Source: Thermocrinis minervae (GTDB lineage Bacteria > Aquificota > Aquificia > Aquificales > Aquificaceae). Taken from it: 64,000 nucleotides of DNA. The notes beneath the pieces were generated by a model, which was not told where the DNA came from, searched no databases, and saw only the letters and a program-made list of their open reading frames with translations. Location of the stretch: contig NZ_LT670846.1 of the NCBI RefSeq assembly GCF_900142435.1, positions 586,750-650,749 on the forward strand, written 5' to 3'. The number at the start of each line of letters is the position of its first letter. The stretch's first letter is position 1. Both the position numbers and the translations under genes were made by a program. Shown piece by piece: positions 1 to 12,024 of this stretch.

Positions 1-283
1 TGTCTCTGCTGTAGGTCTTTATAACCTTTCTCTCTCCTGCCTCGTTCATCTTGCGTATCCTCATCCAAAGCTTAGGGTCAACCCAGGCCTTCTTGTTCAC
101 GAGTTTTCTGTATTCATTCCATACTTCGTTATACTTTTGGACTGCCTTTTCAAAGAGTTCAGGAGTATGCTGAACCTTTCTTACTCTTTTGTATATCCTT
201 TGGACTTTCTTGTAAAGCTTCAGGAATTTATCCAGATCCTCTATAAGCTTATTCCTTTTGTTCCACGCACCCCTAAAACTCAT
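1..283 (-). CDS. rpsS: 30S ribosomal protein S19, N-terminally extended (3' end cut by window)
   Basis: S19 binds the 16S rRNA head of the 30S subunit. Only the first 94 codons are inside the window. Residues about 64-94 (KKAWVDP, then [10 protein letters not shown]) match the usual S19 start, which reads like KKGPFVD and then KRVIKTWSR. In most bacteria that segment begins within the first 10 residues, so here about 58 extra, basic and helical residues precede it. The reading frame is open throughout, and its ATG overlaps the rplB stop as ATGA. That is the normal coupling in this operon and supports the long start. No internal ATG would give a standard-length S19. The identification is firm; the role of the extension is unknown. 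Confidence 0.88.
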   Translation of the reverse strand, partial: MSFRGAWNKRNKLIEDLDKFLKLYKKVQRIYKRVRKVQHTPELFEKAVQKYNEVWNEYRKLVNKKAWVDPKLWMRIRKMNEAGERKVIKTYSRD

Positions 284-1146
284 TGCTTGAAGACCTCCTT
301 CCTCCTTGAGAGGATGAACTTATCTGAGTACTTCTTACCTCTTCTGGTCTTGTATCCTTTTGTCTTCCAACCCCAAGGGGATTCTGGATGTTTACCCTTA
401 GTCTTTCCTTCACCACCACCGTGTGGGTGGTCTACTGGGTTCATAGCTGTACCTCTGGTGATGGGACGTCTTCCTAACCACCTTGCCCTTCCTGCTTTAC
501 CAAGCTTTACAAGCTCGTGTTCCGCAAGACCAACAACTCCTACGGTTGCCATACACCTTTGGTGTACAAGCCTTACCTCTCCAGAGGGTAGCCTTATCTG
601 CACGTAATCTTTCACCTTACCAAGTATTTGTCCTGATGTACCTGCTGCTCTTATGAGCTGACCGCCTTTCCCAGGGTGAAGCTCCACATTGTGTACAAGA
701 GTACCCACAGGTATATACTTAAGGGGGAGTGCATTACCAGGTTTTATTTCGGGGAGGGGTTTACCTGCTTCCGCATCTTCGTAGGAGATGGACATAACTG
801 TATCTCCAACGGATAGACCTTCAGGCCAGAGTATGTACCTTTTTTCTCCGTCTGCATACTGCAGAAGGGCTATCCTTGCCGACCTGTTAGGATCGTACTC
901 TATGGCTACAACCTTTGCCGGTACGAGACTCTTATCTCTCTTAAAGTCTATGAGCCTGTATTTTCTCTTGTTTCCACCACCTCTTCCTCTGGTGGTTATT
1001 TTACCCTGTTGTCTGGATCTACCCTTTGCTCTGTGCCAGTATACTAATAATGACCTTTCGGGCTCTTCCTTTGTTACCTCAGCAAAGTCATAAAGAACTG
1101 CATGTCTCTGTCCGTTGGTTACTGGTTTAAGCTTTCTTACACCCAT
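280..1146 (-). CDS. rplB: 50S ribosomal protein L2
   Basis: L2 binds 23S rRNA near the peptidyl transferase centre and is needed for subunit association. The 288-residue product shows the L2 hallmarks: the basic segment [12 protein letters not shown] near residue 53, and the conserved [11 protein letters not shown] segment near the C-terminus that carries the essential histidine. It is about 12-15 residues longer than the common bacterial form. It lies between rplW and rpsS in the standard S10-operon order, with a 4-base overlap with rpsS. Identification is secure. Confidence 0.97.
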   Translation of the reverse strand: MGVRKLKPVTNGQRHAVLYDFAEVTKEEPERSLLVYWHRAKGRSRQQGKITTRGRGGGNKRKYRLIDFKRDKSLVPAKVVAIEYDPNRSARIALLQYADGEKRYILWPEGLSVGDTVMSISYEDAEAGKPLPEIKPGNALPLKYIPVGTLVHNVELHPGKGGQLIRAAGTSGQILGKVKDYVQIRLPSGEVRLVHQRCMATVGVVGLAEHELVKLGKAGRARWLGRRPITRGTAMNPVDHPHGGGEGKTKGKHPESPWGWKTKGYKTRRGKKYSDKFILSRRKEVFKQ

Positions 1147-1157
1147 CCTTTCTCACC

Positions 1158-1454
1158 TCACAAACTAAGAAGATCTATCTCTTTATCAGGTGGTATAGTC
1201 ACTATAGCCTTCTTGTACTTCCTGGTATAACCGTAACGCCTTGTTATCTTACCAAATATCCTCTTTTTCTTTGGCTTTACTATCATGGTGTTTACCTTAA
1301 GAACGGGTACGGAGAAGAGCTTTTCTATGGCATACTTTATCTCGTGTTTTGTGGCATCTAAGGCTACCTCAAAGACATACTTCTTCTCTTCCATAAGCCT
1401 GTTTGTCTTCTCCGTTATGATAGGCCTTATGATGATTTCCTCAGGTCTTCTCAT
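1158..1454 (-). CDS. rplW: 50S ribosomal protein L23
   Basis: L23 sits at the exit of the ribosomal tunnel and is the docking site for trigger factor and SRP. The 98-residue product has the family start ([13 protein letters not shown]) and the basic loop [16 protein letters not shown] that inserts into rRNA. It overlaps the end of rplD by 4 bases (ATGA), so the two are probably translationally coupled. It is transcribed as part of the S10 gene series with no visible promoter of its own. Confidence 0.96.
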   Translation of the reverse strand: MRRPEEIIIRPIITEKTNRLMEEKKYVFEVALDATKHEIKYAIEKLFSVPVLKVNTMIVKPKKKRIFGKITRRYGYTRKYKKAIVTIPPDKEIDLLSL

Positions 1455-2050
1455 GCTTCCACCCTCTTATAGATTAGTTCTATGGCGGGTTTTTCTATGA
1501 TAAGCTTATCCGACCAGAGGATGTCATAGACGTTAAGACCTTCAACAGGGAGTACCTTAGCGTTAGGAAGGTTCCTGAAAGACTTTATCACCACTTCTCT
1601 TTTTTCAGGTAGCACCAACAAGACCTTTTCTTTATCCACACCCAGATTCTTCAAAAACTCAACAGCTTTCTTGGTCTTGGGTGCATCTCCTACGTTTACT
1701 TCATCCACAAAGATAAGGTTTCCAGTTTGAGCTTTATCAGAAAGGGCCATCTTCAGACCCAGCTTCCTTACTTTTTTAGGAAGTGTGTAAGAATAGTCTC
1801 TTGGTTTTGGTCCATGCGCGACACCGCCACCTACGAAAATGTTTGCTCCTCTCTCACCGTGTCTTGCATTTCCAGTTCCCTTTTGAGGTAGTAGCTTTCT
1901 GCCGCTGTAATTGACTTCTCCTCTTGTTTTGGTGCTGTGTGTTCCCTGTCTTCTGCATGCAAGTTGCCACTTTACCACTTCCCAAAGGATATGCTTTTTA
2001 ACTTTTACGTTGAAGACGTCATCCCGTAGTTCTACATCACCCACCTTCAT
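1451..2050 (-). CDS. rplD: 50S ribosomal protein L4
   Basis: L4 lines the nascent-chain exit tunnel. The 199-residue product contains the conserved tunnel-loop region ([21 protein letters not shown], shown here in part) and the [19 protein letters not shown] segment. In enterobacteria L4 autoregulates its operon; no such leader is visible here because rpsJ follows tuf after only 12 bases. The start overlaps rplC by 4 bases and the end overlaps rplW by 4 bases, so the block is tightly coupled. Confidence 0.96.
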   Translation of the reverse strand: MKVGDVELRDDVFNVKVKKHILWEVVKWQLACRRQGTHSTKTRGEVNYSGRKLLPQKGTGNARHGERGANIFVGGGVAHGPKPRDYSYTLPKKVRKLGLKMALSDKAQTGNLIFVDEVNVGDAPKTKKAVEFLKNLGVDKEKVLLVLPEKREVVIKSFRNLPNAKVLPVEGLNVYDILWSDKLIIEKPAIELIYKRVEA

Positions 2051-2748
2051 GTCTCAACCCCTTTGAGTATGTTTTCAACAAGGTGCTTCTCTCTGTTTAG
2101 CTTCAACTTTTGGGATTTGCGGTTGGCTATGGTGCTTTTTTCCACCAGAACTATACCACCGTTTGGTCCTGGTATGGAACCTTTAACAAGGAGTAAGTCA
2201 TCATGTACATCCATCACAAGCAGACCTTGGACTCTGACCTTTTGAGCTCCGTAATGTCCTGCCATTCTTTTACCTTTCCATACTCTACCTGGATCTGTTC
2301 TTTGTCCGATGGAACCAACAGCTCTGTGGTACCTGTGCCCGTGAGATTTGGGAAAACCACCAAAGTCCCATCTTTTCATGGTACCGGTGAATCCTCTTCC
2401 TTTGCTTATACCTACTACGTCTATAAGTTCACCGGGAGAGAATACATCCTTTACTTTCAGTTCTTGTCCTACCTGGTAGTCGGTAGGGTTGTCCACTCTG
2501 AACTCTTTAAGCCTTCTGAGGAGAACTACACCAGCTTTTTTAAACATACCTATGAGTGGCTTGGTTAAGTGTTTTTCTTTTGCTTCAAAAGCTCCTACAA
2601 CTATAGCTTTATAACCGTCCTTATCTTCAGTTTTTATGGCCACTACGTAGTTTGTAGGTACCTTTATAGCGGTTACGGGTACAGCTATACCATCTTTCGT
2701 AAAAATCCTTGTCATACCAAGTTTTTTACCTATAACTCCTATACCCAT
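2047..2748 (-). CDS. rplC: 50S ribosomal protein L3
   Basis: L3 initiates 50S assembly and reaches the peptidyl transferase centre. The 233-residue product has the family start ([13 protein letters not shown]) and the conserved [12 protein letters not shown] and [15 protein letters not shown] motifs; this loop carries the glutamine often methylated by PrmB. The protein runs about 25 residues beyond the usual bacterial length because of a basic C-terminal tail. It overlaps rplD by 4 bases and begins 16 bases after rpsJ. Confidence 0.96.
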   Translation of the reverse strand: MGIGVIGKKLGMTRIFTKDGIAVPVTAIKVPTNYVVAIKTEDKDGYKAIVVGAFEAKEKHLTKPLIGMFKKAGVVLLRRLKEFRVDNPTDYQVGQELKVKDVFSPGELIDVVGISKGRGFTGTMKRWDFGGFPKSHGHRYHRAVGSIGQRTDPGRVWKGKRMAGHYGAQKVRVQGLLVMDVHDDLLLVKGSIPGPNGGIVLVEKSTIANRKSQKLKLNREKHLVENILKGVET

Positions 2749-2764
2749 CTTCCACCTCTCACCT

Positions 2765-3070
2765 TTATGTTATCTCTACGTCTACACCTGCTGGTAGATT
2801 TAAAGACATCAAGGATTCTACCGTCTGTGGAGTTATCCTTACTATGTCTATTATCCTTTTGTGTTCTCTTATTTCAAAGTGTTCCCTTGATTGGTCAAAT
2901 TTATGAGGGGAGCGCAGGACCACCCAGCGTCTCACCCGGGTGGGTAGTGGTATGGGACCTCTGACGATACTACCTGTTCTTCTGGCCACTTCTATTATCT
3001 GTCTCGCGGACTGATCTAAGAGCCTGTGGTCGTAAGATCTTAGCTTTATGCGTATGTATTCCCGATCCAT
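2765..3070 (-). CDS. rpsJ: 30S ribosomal protein S10 / NusE
   Basis: S10 is a 30S head protein and, as NusE, partners NusB and NusG in transcription antitermination. The 101-residue product has the family features [17 protein letters not shown] near the start, and [16 protein letters not shown] in the rRNA-inserting loop. It follows tuf copy 1 after 12 bases. Its Shine-Dalgarno region and ATG form the end of the repeat shared with tuf copy 2, where the same 15 bases lead into rpmG's neighbour position. Confidence 0.97.
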   Translation of the reverse strand: MDREYIRIKLRSYDHRLLDQSARQIIEVARRTGSIVRGPIPLPTRVRRWVVLRSPHKFDQSREHFEIREHKRIIDIVRITPQTVESLMSLNLPAGVDVEIT

Positions 3071-4312
3071 CTTTCAACTCCTTTAGTCAAGTATTTTGGT
3101 GACCACGCCTGCGCCTACAGTTCTACCACCTTCTCTTATAGCAAACCTAAGACCTTCTTCCATAGCCACAGGCTTTATAAGCTCTATCTCAAGTTCCACA
3201 TTGTCACCAGGCATTACCATCTCCTGACCCTCTGGAAGCTTAACCACTGTACCAGTAACGTCCGCAGTCCTAAAGTAAAACTGTGGCCTGTAGTTCACAA
3301 AGAAAGGTGTATGCCTTCCTCCCTCTTCCTTGGAAAGCACGTACACCTGTGCCCTGAACCTCTTGTGAGGTTTCACTGTACCAGGCTTTGCCAACACCTG
3401 TCCCCTCTCCACATCGTCCTTACCTACTCCCCTCAACAGCACTCCTACGTTGTCACCAGGTAAAGCCTCATCAAGCACCTTCCTGAACATCTCTATAGAA
3501 GTGGCCACTGTCTTCAGAGGTTCTTCCCTAAGACCTACTATCTCAACTTCATCACCAGGTCTTAGTACACCTCTCTCGACCCTTCCAGTAACCACTGTTC
3601 CACGCCCAGATATGCTAAAGACGTCCTCTATAGGCATGAGGAAAGGTTTGTCCACATCCCTCTGAGGTGTGGGTATGTACTCGTCAAGGGCATTCAGAAG
3701 TTCTACTATAGCGTTGCACCATTTGTCTGGCTTTCCAGCCTCAAGCTCTTGAAGTGCTCCCAGAGCAGAACCCCTTATCACAGGTACTTCATCTCCAGGA
3801 TACTCATACTTAGACAGAAGTTCTCTAACTTCTAGCTCTACAAGGTCAAGGAGTTCTGGGTCATCTACCATATCACACTTGTTCATGAAGACTACTATGT
3901 ATGGGACGTTAACTTGTCTTGCAAGGAGGACGTGTTCTCTTGTTTGGGGCATGGGGCCATCTGCTGCTGATACGACGAGTATAGCTCCATCCATCTGAGC
4001 TGCGCCTGTGATCATGTTCTTTATGTAGTCTGCGTGGCCTGGGCAGTCTACGTGGGCGTAGTGTCTTTTAGGAGTTTCGTACTCTACGTGTGTGATGTTT
4101 ATGGTTATACCTCTTTCTCTTTCTTCTGGTGCTTTGTCGATCTCTTCGTATTTGTAGCATTTAGCTTTGCCGCCTGGCAGTATACCTGCAGCAAGCACGC
4201 ATGTTATGGCAGATGTAAGGGTGGACTTCCCATGGTCCACGTGCCCTATGGTTCCCACGTTTACGTGTTCTTTCTCTCTTACAAACTTCTCCTTCGCCAT
4301 AGCTTACCTCCT
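3067..4312 (-). repeat. tuf duplication, copy 1 (pairs with 19835-21080)
   Basis: This 1246-base stretch is nearly identical to 19835-21080 with a constant offset of 16768 and no gaps. By eye I count 7 mismatches. Six of them fall within the first about 135 bases of the gene (roughly 4178-4254) and one is at 3377. The identity includes the tuf Shine-Dalgarno region on one side and, on the other, the intergenic 12 bases plus the first bases of the following gene's start. The pattern is that of a gene pair kept alike by gene conversion. Confidence 0.95.
3083..4300 (-). CDS. tuf: Elongation factor Tu (copy 1)
   Basis: EF-Tu is the GTPase that delivers aminoacyl-tRNA to the ribosomal A site. The 405-residue product has the G1 motif GHVDHGKST (residues 19-27), DCPGH (G3) and NKCDM (G4), followed by the two beta-barrel domains. 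It differs from copy 2 at one residue, Leu41 here versus Met41, in the switch I region, where this lineage also has a short insert ([20 protein letters not shown] in part). It lies between fusA and rpsJ in the str-type order. A good Shine-Dalgarno sequence (GGAGG) precedes the ATG. Confidence 0.98.
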   Translation of the reverse strand: MAKEKFVREKEHVNVGTIGHVDHGKSTLTSAITCVLAAGILPGGKAKCYKYEEIDKAPEERERGITINITHVEYETPKRHYAHVDCPGHADYIKNMITGAAQMDGAILVVSAADGPMPQTREHVLLARQVNVPYIVVFMNKCDMVDDPELLDLVELEVRELLSKYEYPGDEVPVIRGSALGALQELEAGKPDKWCNAIVELLNALDEYIPTPQRDVDKPFLMPIEDVFSISGRGTVVTGRVERGVLRPGDEVEIVGLREEPLKTVATSIEMFRKVLDEALPGDNVGVLLRGVGKDDVERGQVLAKPGTVKPHKRFRAQVYVLSKEEGGRHTPFFVNYRPQFYFRTADVTGTVVKLPEGQEMVMPGDNVELEIELIKPVAMEEGLRFAIREGGRTVGAGVVTKILD

Positions 4313-6400
4313 TTATCCTTTTGTTGCTGCCATACGCTCTCCTATAATCTGCTCGGCTATGCTTTGAGGAACTTCTTCGTAATGGGAATATTTCATTATA
4401 AAGGTTCCACGTCCTTGTGTCAAGCTTCTCAAGGTTGTGGCATAACCAAACATCTCAGCTAGAGGTACGTAAGCTTTTATAACTGTTATCACTCCTTTGT
4501 TTTCCATACCCACGATCTTTCCTCTCCTTGAGTTGAGGTCTCCTATAACATCTCCTACATACTCTTCTGGGGTTTCTACCTCTACTTCCATTATGGGTTC
4601 AAGTAGAACGGGATCTGCCTTCTTCATACCTTCCTTAAAGGCTATAGAAGCAGCTATTTTAAAGGCTAGTTCTGAGGAGTCCACTTCGTGGTAAGAACCG
4701 TCAAATAGCTTTACCTTCACGTCTACCACTGGATATCCTGCCAAGACTCCCGATTGCATAGCTTCCTTTATACCAGCTTCGACTGCAGGTATGAACTCTT
4801 TTGGAATTACACCACCCACTATGGCGTTTTCAAACACAAAACCTTGACCTCTTTCTAAAGGTTCTATTTCTATAACACAGTGTCCGTACTGACCTCTTCC
4901 ACCTGTCTGTCTGATGAACTTTCCTTCTGATACCACCTTCTTTCTTATGGTTTCCCTGTAGGCTACCTGAGGTTTTCCTACGTTGACTTCTATGTTGTAC
5001 TCTCTGCGCATTCTGTCTACCATAATCTCCAGGTGTAGCTCTCCCATTCCGTGTATGAGTATCTGGCCTGTTTCTGGGTCTGTGGTAGCCCTGAAGGTAG
5101 GGTCTTCCTTCATGTACTTGTTGAGAACTTGTGAAAGTTTTTCTTGATCCTTCTTAGTCTTTGGTTCTATAGCCATTGATATGACAGGTTCTGGGAATTC
5201 AAGTTTTTCAAGGACTATGGGATGCCTTTCATCACAGATGGTGTCACCTGTCGTAGCATCCATACCTACAACGGCTACTATTTCACCAGCTGCAGCTTCC
5301 TGTACATCTTCTCTTGAGTTAGCGTGCATAAGCAATAGTCTTCCTACTCTTTCCTTCTTGTCCTTTGTGGCGTTGTATACATAAGAACCAGCCGTAATCT
5401 TTCCTGAGAATACTCTTATGTACGTGAGCTGTCCTGCGTATGGATCGCTCATAACTTTGAAGGCGTACGCACAGAAAGGTTCATCGTCTAAGGGTCTTCT
5501 TATCTCTTCCTGCTCTGTTTTCGGGTTTATTCCTTTTACAGGAGGAAGATCCAGGGGTGAAGGTAGATAATCTATGACAGCATCAAGGAGTGGTTGTATT
5601 CCTTTGTTCTTGAAGGCAGAACCACACAGAACGGGTACTAGTTCTCTGTTTATGGTAGCCTTCCTGAGTACTCTCTTTAGATCTTCTACAGGGATATCCT
5701 CTCCCTCTAGGTATCTCATCATTAGCTCGTCATCCTTTTCCACTATGGTCTCTACCATCTTGGCACGCCACTCTTGGGCCTTTTCTACGTACTCTGGAGG
5801 TATGTCCACTATCTCGTACTTGGCACCGAGGGTTTCTTCCAACCATATGATGGCTTTCATGTTCATAAGGTCTATAACACCCTTAAACTGATCCTCGGCA
5901 CCTATGGGTATCTGTACGGCAACTGGTTTTATAGAAAGCTTATTTTCTATTTCCTTGAGAACTCTATAAAAATCTGCACCAAGTCTATCAAGTTTGTTTA
6001 TAAAAGCTATCCTTGGTACGTTAAACCTGTCTGCCCATCTCCAGTTTGCTTCAGACTGAGGCTGTACTCCCTCTACTGCTGAGAATATGAATATGATACC
6101 ATCCAAGACTTTCATAGAACGGACAACTTCCACGGAGAAGTCTACGTGTCCAGGAGTATCTATTATGTTTATCTGGTGGTCCTTCCAGTAACATGCTGTG
6201 GTAGCGGCGGTTATGGTTATTCCCCTTTCTTTTTCCTGTGGCATCCAGTCCATAGTAGCAGCGCCTTCATGCACCTCTCCTATCTTATAGGTCTTACCTG
6301 TGTAGTAGAGGATCCTTTCTGTGGTGGTAGTCTTTCCAGCATCTATGTGAGCTACTATACCTATGTTTCTTAGCTTCTCTATTGGGACCATTCTCGGCAT
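4313..6400 (-). CDS. fusA: Elongation factor G
   Basis: EF-G is the translocase GTPase and also acts with RRF in ribosome recycling. The 695-residue product has the G1 motif AHIDAGKT (residues 17-24), DTPGH (G3) and NKLD (G4), then domains II to V ending in the conserved [15 protein letters not shown]. The ATG at 6400 has an ideal GGAGG six bases upstream; an ATG three codons on is less well placed. It sits between rpsG and tuf copy 1, with 11- and 12-base gaps. Confidence 0.98.
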   Translation of the reverse strand: MPRMVPIEKLRNIGIVAHIDAGKTTTTERILYYTGKTYKIGEVHEGAATMDWMPQEKERGITITAATTACYWKDHQINIIDTPGHVDFSVEVVRSMKVLDGIIFIFSAVEGVQPQSEANWRWADRFNVPRIAFINKLDRLGADFYRVLKEIENKLSIKPVAVQIPIGAEDQFKGVIDLMNMKAIIWLEETLGAKYEIVDIPPEYVEKAQEWRAKMVETIVEKDDELMMRYLEGEDIPVEDLKRVLRKATINRELVPVLCGSAFKNKGIQPLLDAVIDYLPSPLDLPPVKGINPKTEQEEIRRPLDDEPFCAYAFKVMSDPYAGQLTYIRVFSGKITAGSYVYNATKDKKERVGRLLLMHANSREDVQEAAAGEIVAVVGMDATTGDTICDERHPIVLEKLEFPEPVISMAIEPKTKKDQEKLSQVLNKYMKEDPTFRATTDPETGQILIHGMGELHLEIMVDRMRREYNIEVNVGKPQVAYRETIRKKVVSEGKFIRQTGGRGQYGHCVIEIEPLERGQGFVFENAIVGGVIPKEFIPAVEAGIKEAMQSGVLAGYPVVDVKVKLFDGSYHEVDSSELAFKIAASIAFKEGMKKADPVLLEPIMEVEVETPEEYVGDVIGDLNSRRGKIVGMENKGVITVIKAYVPLAEMFGYATTLRSLTQGRGTFIMKYSHYEEVPQSIAEQIIGERMAATKG

Positions 6401-6411
6401 GGTTTACCTCC

Positions 6412-6894
6412 TTACCATCTAAAGTGGGCGAAGACTTTGTTAGCCTCTGCCATTTTATGGGTATCTTCTTTCTTCTTGATAGCTCCACCTTTCCCTTCAA
6501 GGGCATCTAGGAGTTCAGCTTTTAGTCTCTCTATCATGGTATAGCTACCCCTATGCCTTGGTCTGCTTCTGGCTGCTTCCACAAGCCATTTTAGAGCTAG
6601 GCTTATCTGCCTCCTAGGTGGAACTTCCACGGGTACCTGGTACGTGGCACCGCCTACCCTTCTGGGTCTTACTTCCCATTCTGGTTTTAGGTTATCTACT
6701 ACCTTATGGAGAAGCTCAACGGGATGCATCTTTGCAACCTTGGCAGCTTCCTCGAGAGCGGTGTAGACTATCCATTCTGCTACGCTTTTCTTACCATCTT
6801 TCATAACCCTGTTTATAAGCCTCTGTACAAGCTCATCTCCGTACTTGGGATCTGGTGGTATCTGTCTTGGAGGTACTGGGCCTTTCCTTGGCAT
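6412..6894 (-). CDS. rpsG: 30S ribosomal protein S7
   Basis: S7 initiates assembly of the 30S head and contacts mRNA at the exit side. The 160-residue product has the family start ([19 protein letters not shown]) and the [23 protein letters not shown] core (given in part). The start codon shares a base with the rpsL stop (TAATG), so the two are likely coupled. In enterobacteria S7 is the autoregulator of this operon; no separate regulatory spacer is present here. Confidence 0.97.
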   Translation of the reverse strand: MPRKGPVPPRQIPPDPKYGDELVQRLINRVMKDGKKSVAEWIVYTALEEAAKVAKMHPVELLHKVVDNLKPEWEVRPRRVGGATYQVPVEVPPRRQISLALKWLVEAARSRPRHRGSYTMIERLKAELLDALEGKGGAIKKKEDTHKMAEANKVFAHFRW

Positions 6895-7298
6895 TACTTT
6901 TTACCTCCTGCTTGAGTTTGACCTTGAGCTTTAGGTTTCTTGGTTCCGTACTTAGAACGTGATTGTCTCCTTGCTGCAACACCGGCGGCGTCAAGGACAC
7001 CTCTGATTATCTTGTACCTAACACCTGGTAGGTCCTTTACCCTTCCACCTCTAACGAGTACTATAGAGTGTTCCTGTAGGTTGTGCCCTTCACCGGGTAT
7101 GTATGCAGTTACCTCTATGCCGTTGGATAGTCTTACCCTGGCTACCTTCCTTAAGGCGGAGTTAGGCTTCTTAGGTGTTACTGTGTATACTCTTACACAT
7201 ACTCCCCTCTTTTGAGGGTTACCCTGTAGAGCAGGAGCCTTACTTTTCTTCTTTTTAACCTCTCTTCCATATCTTACAAGCTGGTTTATGGTGGGCAT
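6894..7298 (-). CDS. rpsL: 30S ribosomal protein S12
   Basis: S12 sits at the decoding centre and sets accuracy. The 134-residue product contains the streptomycin-related segments [20 protein letters not shown] and [10 protein letters not shown], and ends in a basic tail. Start codon context is strong: AAGGAGG lies six bases upstream. The gene follows rpoC after 28 bases, joining the rpoBC and str blocks, which are separate operons in many bacteria. An extended -10 motif overlaps the rpoC stop just upstream and may add transcription. Confidence 0.97.
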   Translation of the reverse strand: MPTINQLVRYGREVKKKKSKAPALQGNPQKRGVCVRVYTVTPKKPNSALRKVARVRLSNGIEVTAYIPGEGHNLQEHSIVLVRGGRVKDLPGVRYKIIRGVLDAAGVAARRQSRSKYGTKKPKAQGQTQAGGKK

Positions 7299-7325
7299 AA
7301 CCTACCTCCTTAAGCGTAAGCTATT

Positions 7326-7331
7326 ATTATA
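7326..7331 (-). promoter_or_regulatory. Possible extended -10 promoter for rpsL-fusA block
   Basis: On the minus strand TATAAT is preceded by TGC, giving the TGnTATAAT extended -10 form. It overlaps the rpoC stop codon and lies about 27 bases before the rpsL start. No good -35 is visible, as expected for the extended -10 class. It could boost S12-S7-EF-G-EF-Tu expression over RNA polymerase. Transcript-start data would decide. Confidence 0.45.
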
Positions 7332-10300
7332 GCACATCCTTTTGAACCTTGGCGAGTTCTTGAGAAACCTCTACATCTTCAGGGTTGTATCTACCAGTTC
7401 CTGCTGGTATGAGGTTACCTATTATTACGTTTTCCTTTATACCTCTGAGGGGATCTACTTTACCCTCGCAGGCTGCATCTGTAAGTACCCTGGTTGTTTC
7501 CTGGAAGGATGCTGCGGATATCCAGCTTTGGGATGTTAGGGCTGCTTTTGATATACCAACCAGTATAGGTTCTACCTTGGGTAGCTTACCACCTTCTGCT
7601 TTTATCCTCTCTATCTCTCTCTCAAGCTCTTCTATGTCTACCTCTTCGTTTACTAGGAACCTGCTGTCTCCTGGATCTATGACACGCCTCTTCCTGAGCA
7701 TCTGCCTGATGATTATCTCAAAGTGCTTGTCGTTTATGTCTACACCTTGAAGTCTGTAAACCATCTGTACTTCCTTGAGTATGAACTTCTGAACCTCTTC
7801 AACTCCTTTTATTCTCAGTATTTCCTGTGGATCTGGAGTACCATCTGTTAGAGGTTCTCCAGCTTTTACCGTATCTCCGTTCTTTACAAGGAGATGTTTA
7901 CCCTTAGGTATGTGGTACTCCTTCTGTAGGCCTGTTTCTTTGTTGTAGACTATGACTTTGTAGCCTTTACCCTTTATCCTAACCTGCCCGTCTATGTCAG
8001 CTACTATAGTATCTGTTATCTTTGTTCCCTTCTGTATGTACTGTCCGTGTGATACTAGTATGTACTCGTCCTTCTTTATATCGTACTTTTTGGTGGTCAT
8101 GGTTTTGGGGTTGAATATGAGTACTTCATCTGCATCTTCGTATATACGGACTATGCCATCTATTTCCGAAAGTACTGCTGGGTTCTTGGGTCTTCTTGCC
8201 TCAAAGAGTTCTTCCACTCTCGGGAGACCACCTACTATATCTCTGACTTTGGCCATTTCCTTGGGTATCCTTGCTAGCACATCTCCGGGTTGGGCGTAGA
8301 AATCCTTTACTACGTAGTACTTATGTTGAACTTCTGTACCTTCGGATTCTGTGCAGGTAGGGCATACGTACCACTCTAGGCTTACCTTTCCTTCTGGTAT
8401 GTTCAGTATGGAGTTTACTGGGAGGTCATAGACTACTTCTGTTCCATCCTCAGTGATTATAGATATACGTGGAGTGTGGAGCATTGCATCCTTTGGTCTT
8501 GTAAAGGAGACGACCGTGGAGCTTTTACCTGTTAGAGTGTCTCTTTCTTCTTTTACCGTTACGTCAAGGATGATGTCCTTGTACTCAACTTTTCCAGCTT
8601 TCTCAGCCAGTATGTATATGTTAAATGGATCCCACTCGGCCAGTATGGTACCTTCTTCTACACGCTTGCCTTCCTCTACTAAGATGTGGGCTCCGTAAGG
8701 TATTGAGTGTCTTTCTATGGTCCTACCGGATTCGTCCACTATGCCTATGGCTGCATCTTTTGAGATGTTTATCACTTCACCCTGTCTGTTGATTATGGTT
8801 TTCACGTTGTAGAACTTAACCCAACCTGCCTGTTCGTTTTGGAGGAAGTTCTGAACTTTTTCTGCTATAGCTGCACCACCTATGTGGAAGGTTCTCATGG
8901 TGAGCTGTGTTCCGGGCTCACCTATGGATTGGGCGGCTATGATACCAACAGCCTCTCCTATGTCGACGAGCTTCCTTTGAGAAAGGTCCCATCCGTAGCA
9001 CATAGCGCACACGCCAAACTTAGTCTGACAGGTGAGGGGTGACCTGACTATAACCTTTTCTATACCAGCATGGACTATCTTATCTGCAAGTTTTTCGTCC
9101 ACTATCTCGTTCCTTCTGGCTATTATCTCTCCTGTGTATGGATCTACCACATCTTCAGCTAAGGTTCTGCCTATTATCCTGTCCCTGAGGGGAACCTTCT
9201 CTTCACCACCTTCCACTATGGCTGTCATCTCTATTCCTTTTGTAGTACCACAATCGTGTTCAGTTATCATTATGTCCTGAGCTACATCTACGAGCCTTCT
9301 TGTTAGGTATCCAGCGAAGGCTGTCTTTAGAGCTGTATCGGCAAGTCCTTTACGTGCTCCGTAGGTGGATATAAAGTATTCAAGGACGGATAGGCCTTCT
9401 CTGAAGTTGGACGTGATGGGTGTTTCTATGAACTCACCCGTATGCTTTGCCATAAGACCACGCATTCCAGCCAACTGCCTTATCTGATCTCTGTTTCCTC
9501 TAGCTCCTGAATTGGCCATCATGTATATAGGGTTGAACACACCTTTTAGTACCTTGTTCCCTACAGTAATGGTTCCTTTTTCTATCTCTTCAAACATGGC
9601 CTTTGAGACTCTGTCGGTTATTTCAGACCAGAGGTCTATTATCCTGTTGTAGCGCTCTTTTGAAGTCAGCAAGCCTTTCATGTACTGGTCTGCTATTTCG
9701 TCAGACTGTTCAAAGGCTTTTTGAACTATCTCCTTCTTTGATTGAGGTACCTGCAGGTCTGTAATACCTATGGAGATGCCTGCCCTCGTACTGAGGTTGA
9801 AACCGAGGTCTTTAAGGTCATCTAGGAACTTGGCAGTCCTTTCAACTCCATATTTGACATACACATCCGTTATAAGTTTGGAGAGCTTTTTCTTGTCTAT
9901 TGGTTCGTTCACAAAGGGATAACCCTCTGGAAATACGGTGTTCACAAGTACCCTTCCGGGTGTGGTTTCTATTACCTTTCCGTCTTCAAGTCTTAGCTTT
10001 ATCTTGGCGTGTATGTCAACCACTCCGTTCTCTAGGGCAAGAAGCACGTCTTCCTTTGATAGGAATAGCTTTCCGTCACCCTTGGCTTTTACAGCCTCCT
10101 GCGTTGCGTAGTATATACCTAGTACTATGTCTTGGGATGGCATGGTTATTGGCTTTCCGTGTGCGGGAGAGAGGATATTCTGGGTAGAGAGCATAAGAAT
10201 GTAAGCTTCAAGCTGGGCTGTTATGCTGAGGGGTACGTGAACTGCCATCTGGTCACCGTCAAAGTCTGCGTTGAAGGGTGGGCATACAAGCGGGTGAAGC

Positions 10301-12024
10301 TGTATAGCCTTACCGTCTACTAGCACAGGTTCAAAGGCTTGTATGGACATCCTGTGGAGGGTTGGAGCCCTGTTTAGGAGTACGGGGTGCTGCTTTACCA
10401 CCTCTTCAAGGCATTCCCAGACCTCGGGTGTTTTCTGTTCTACTAGCTTTTTAGCACTCTTGATGGACGTGGCGTATCCCTTCTCTTCAAGTCTTCTGTA
10501 CACGAAAGGTTTGAAGAGCTCCAGAGCCATTATCCTCGGAAGCCCGCACTGGTGCATCTTAAGGTGTGGACCCACTACGATCACAGACCTTCCTGAGTAG
10601 TCTACTCTCTTACCTAGGAGGTTTTGTCTGAACCTACCCTGCTTACCTTTTAGATAGTCTGCCAGGGATTTGAGTGGTCTTCCATTCTGAGTTATTGCTT
10701 TCCCTCTTTTACCGTTGTCTATAAGAGCGCTTACTATCTCTTGGAGCATCCTCTTTTCGTTACGTACTATGATGTCTGGTGCGTCCAGTTCAAGCATACG
10801 CTTTAGTCTGTTATTCCTGTTAATTATCCTCCTGTAGAGGTCGTTAAGGTCAGAGGTGGCAAACCTTCCACCTTCTAGAGCAACAAGAGGCCTTAGCTCA
10901 GGGGGTAAAACAGGAAGTACCTCGAGCACCATCCACTCAGGTCTGTTTCCACTGTTTATGAAGTCTTCTACTATCTTCAACGTTCTAAGAAGCTTCTTTA
11001 TCTTGGATTCGGAAACTTCCTTTAGGACTGTTGATCTTACCTCTTCCTTGAGCCTTTCAAACACAGGCAGGTCTTTTATCTTTTGTCTTTGTTTCTCATA
11101 GAACTCCTTTATGGCATCCTTACCGGTCAAACACCCTTCACATTCTTCTTCTAAAACCTTTCCTGTATTAGGATCTATGTAGAGTTCCTCGTTGAACACA
11201 CCCAGTAGAACTTCTTCCAGTGTCTTACCTTCTGGTATTTCTAGGTTTAGACCGAAAGTTCTGAAGAAATCTGCTACCGTTTTTATCATTCGATGGTATA
11301 TCTTCTTATACTTGGGCGTTTCTATAGCTTTGCCCATATCTTCAAAGCCAAAGCTATAAGGTTTGATCTCAGCTCTTAGCTTCTTTGCGTAGGCTTCAAG
11401 GTCTAGGCTGGCAAGGACTCTTCTTATCATCTCCGAGCCCATGCCACCTTCGTACTTGTGTTCTAAGTCTGTAGCGTATTGGGCTTGGTATGTATCCTCG
11501 TCTACTACGTGAAGCTTTATGAACTTTGTGTATCCTAGCTCATCCTTGATGGGTATGGTGTCTTCAGCTTCTTCAAACTGTCTTTCTTCCTCTTCAGTGA
11601 GTGGATACTCTATGACCAGATATGAGTCGAAGTAGACTACCCTTTCGGCATCTTTCGAAGATATACCTAGCAGTGTTGCTATCTTGGACGGTGTACTCTT
11701 TAAGAACCAGATATGTGTAACTGGTGCTGCCAGTTCAATGTGTCCAAACCTTTGTCTTCTTACGTAGGACCTTGTGACTTCAACACCACAGCGGTCACAT
11801 ATGGTCCCTTCAAATCTCTTTCCTCTGTACTTACCGCACAGACATTCATAGTCTTTTATAGGACCGAATATCTTCGCACAGAAAAGTCCTTCTTTTTCAG
11901 GTTTGTGAGTTCTGTAGTTTATGGTTTCAGGCTTCTTAACTTCACCATAGCTCCAGCTTCTTATTTCATCTGGAGAAGCTATCATAAGTTTTATCTTGTT
12001 GAAGGGAAGGATACCCTTCTTCAT
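7327..12024 (-). CDS. rpoC: RNA polymerase beta' subunit
   Basis: Beta' carries the catalytic magnesium site of RNA polymerase. The 1565-residue product has the N-terminal zinc site Cys61, Cys63, Cys76 and Cys79. The absolutely conserved NADFDGDQM lies near residue 586, and its three aspartates bind the metal. A second Cys cluster (CGTTKG, then [13 protein letters not shown]) is present further on, followed by the bridge helix and trigger loop regions. The length is about 160 residues above E. coli, consistent with lineage-specific inserts in the C-terminal half. The start overlaps the rpoB end by 4 bases. Confidence 0.98.
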   Translation of the reverse strand: MKKGILPFNKIKLMIASPDEIRSWSYGEVKKPETINYRTHKPEKEGLFCAKIFGPIKDYECLCGKYRGKRFEGTICDRCGVEVTRSYVRRQRFGHIELAAPVTHIWFLKSTPSKIATLLGISSKDAERVVYFDSYLVIEYPLTEEEERQFEEAEDTIPIKDELGYTKFIKLHVVDEDTYQAQYATDLEHKYEGGMGSEMIRRVLASLDLEAYAKKLRAEIKPYSFGFEDMGKAIETPKYKKIYHRMIKTVADFFRTFGLNLEIPEGKTLEEVLLGVFNEELYIDPNTGKVLEEECEGCLTGKDAIKEFYEKQRQKIKDLPVFERLKEEVRSTVLKEVSESKIKKLLRTLKIVEDFINSGNRPEWMVLEVLPVLPPELRPLVALEGGRFATSDLNDLYRRIINRNNRLKRMLELDAPDIIVRNEKRMLQEIVSALIDNGKRGKAITQNGRPLKSLADYLKGKQGRFRQNLLGKRVDYSGRSVIVVGPHLKMHQCGLPRIMALELFKPFVYRRLEEKGYATSIKSAKKLVEQKTPEVWECLEEVVKQHPVLLNRAPTLHRMSIQAFEPVLVDGKAIQLHPLVCPPFNADFDGDQMAVHVPLSITAQLEAYILMLSTQNILSPAHGKPITMPSQDIVLGIYYATQEAVKAKGDGKLFLSKEDVLLALENGVVDIHAKIKLRLEDGKVIETTPGRVLVNTVFPEGYPFVNEPIDKKKLSKLITDVYVKYGVERTAKFLDDLKDLGFNLSTRAGISIGITDLQVPQSKKEIVQKAFEQSDEIADQYMKGLLTSKERYNRIIDLWSEITDRVSKAMFEEIEKGTITVGNKVLKGVFNPIYMMANSGARGNRDQIRQLAGMRGLMAKHTGEFIETPITSNFREGLSVLEYFISTYGARKGLADTALKTAFAGYLTRRLVDVAQDIMITEHDCGTTKGIEMTAIVEGGEEKVPLRDRIIGRTLAEDVVDPYTGEIIARRNEIVDEKLADKIVHAGIEKVIVRSPLTCQTKFGVCAMCYGWDLSQRKLVDIGEAVGIIAAQSIGEPGTQLTMRTFHIGGAAIAEKVQNFLQNEQAGWVKFYNVKTIINRQGEVINISKDAAIGIVDESGRTIERHSIPYGAHILVEEGKRVEEGTILAEWDPFNIYILAEKAGKVEYKDIILDVTVKEERDTLTGKSSTVVSFTRPKDAMLHTPRISIITEDGTEVVYDLPVNSILNIPEGKVSLEWYVCPTCTESEGTEVQHKYYVVKDFYAQPGDVLARIPKEMAKVRDIVGGLPRVEELFEARRPKNPAVLSEIDGIVRIYEDADEVLIFNPKTMTTKKYDIKKDEYILVSHGQYIQKGTKITDTIVADIDGQVRIKGKGYKVIVYNKETGLQKEYHIPKGKHLLVKNGDTVKAGEPLTDGTPDPQEILRIKGVEEVQKFILKEVQMVYRLQGVDINDKHFEIIIRQMLRKRRVIDPGDSRFLVNEEVDIEELEREIERIKAEGGKLPKVEPILVGISKAALTSQSWISAASFQETTRVLTDAACEGKVDPLRGIKENVIIGNLIPAGTGRYNPEDVEVSQELAKVQKDVL

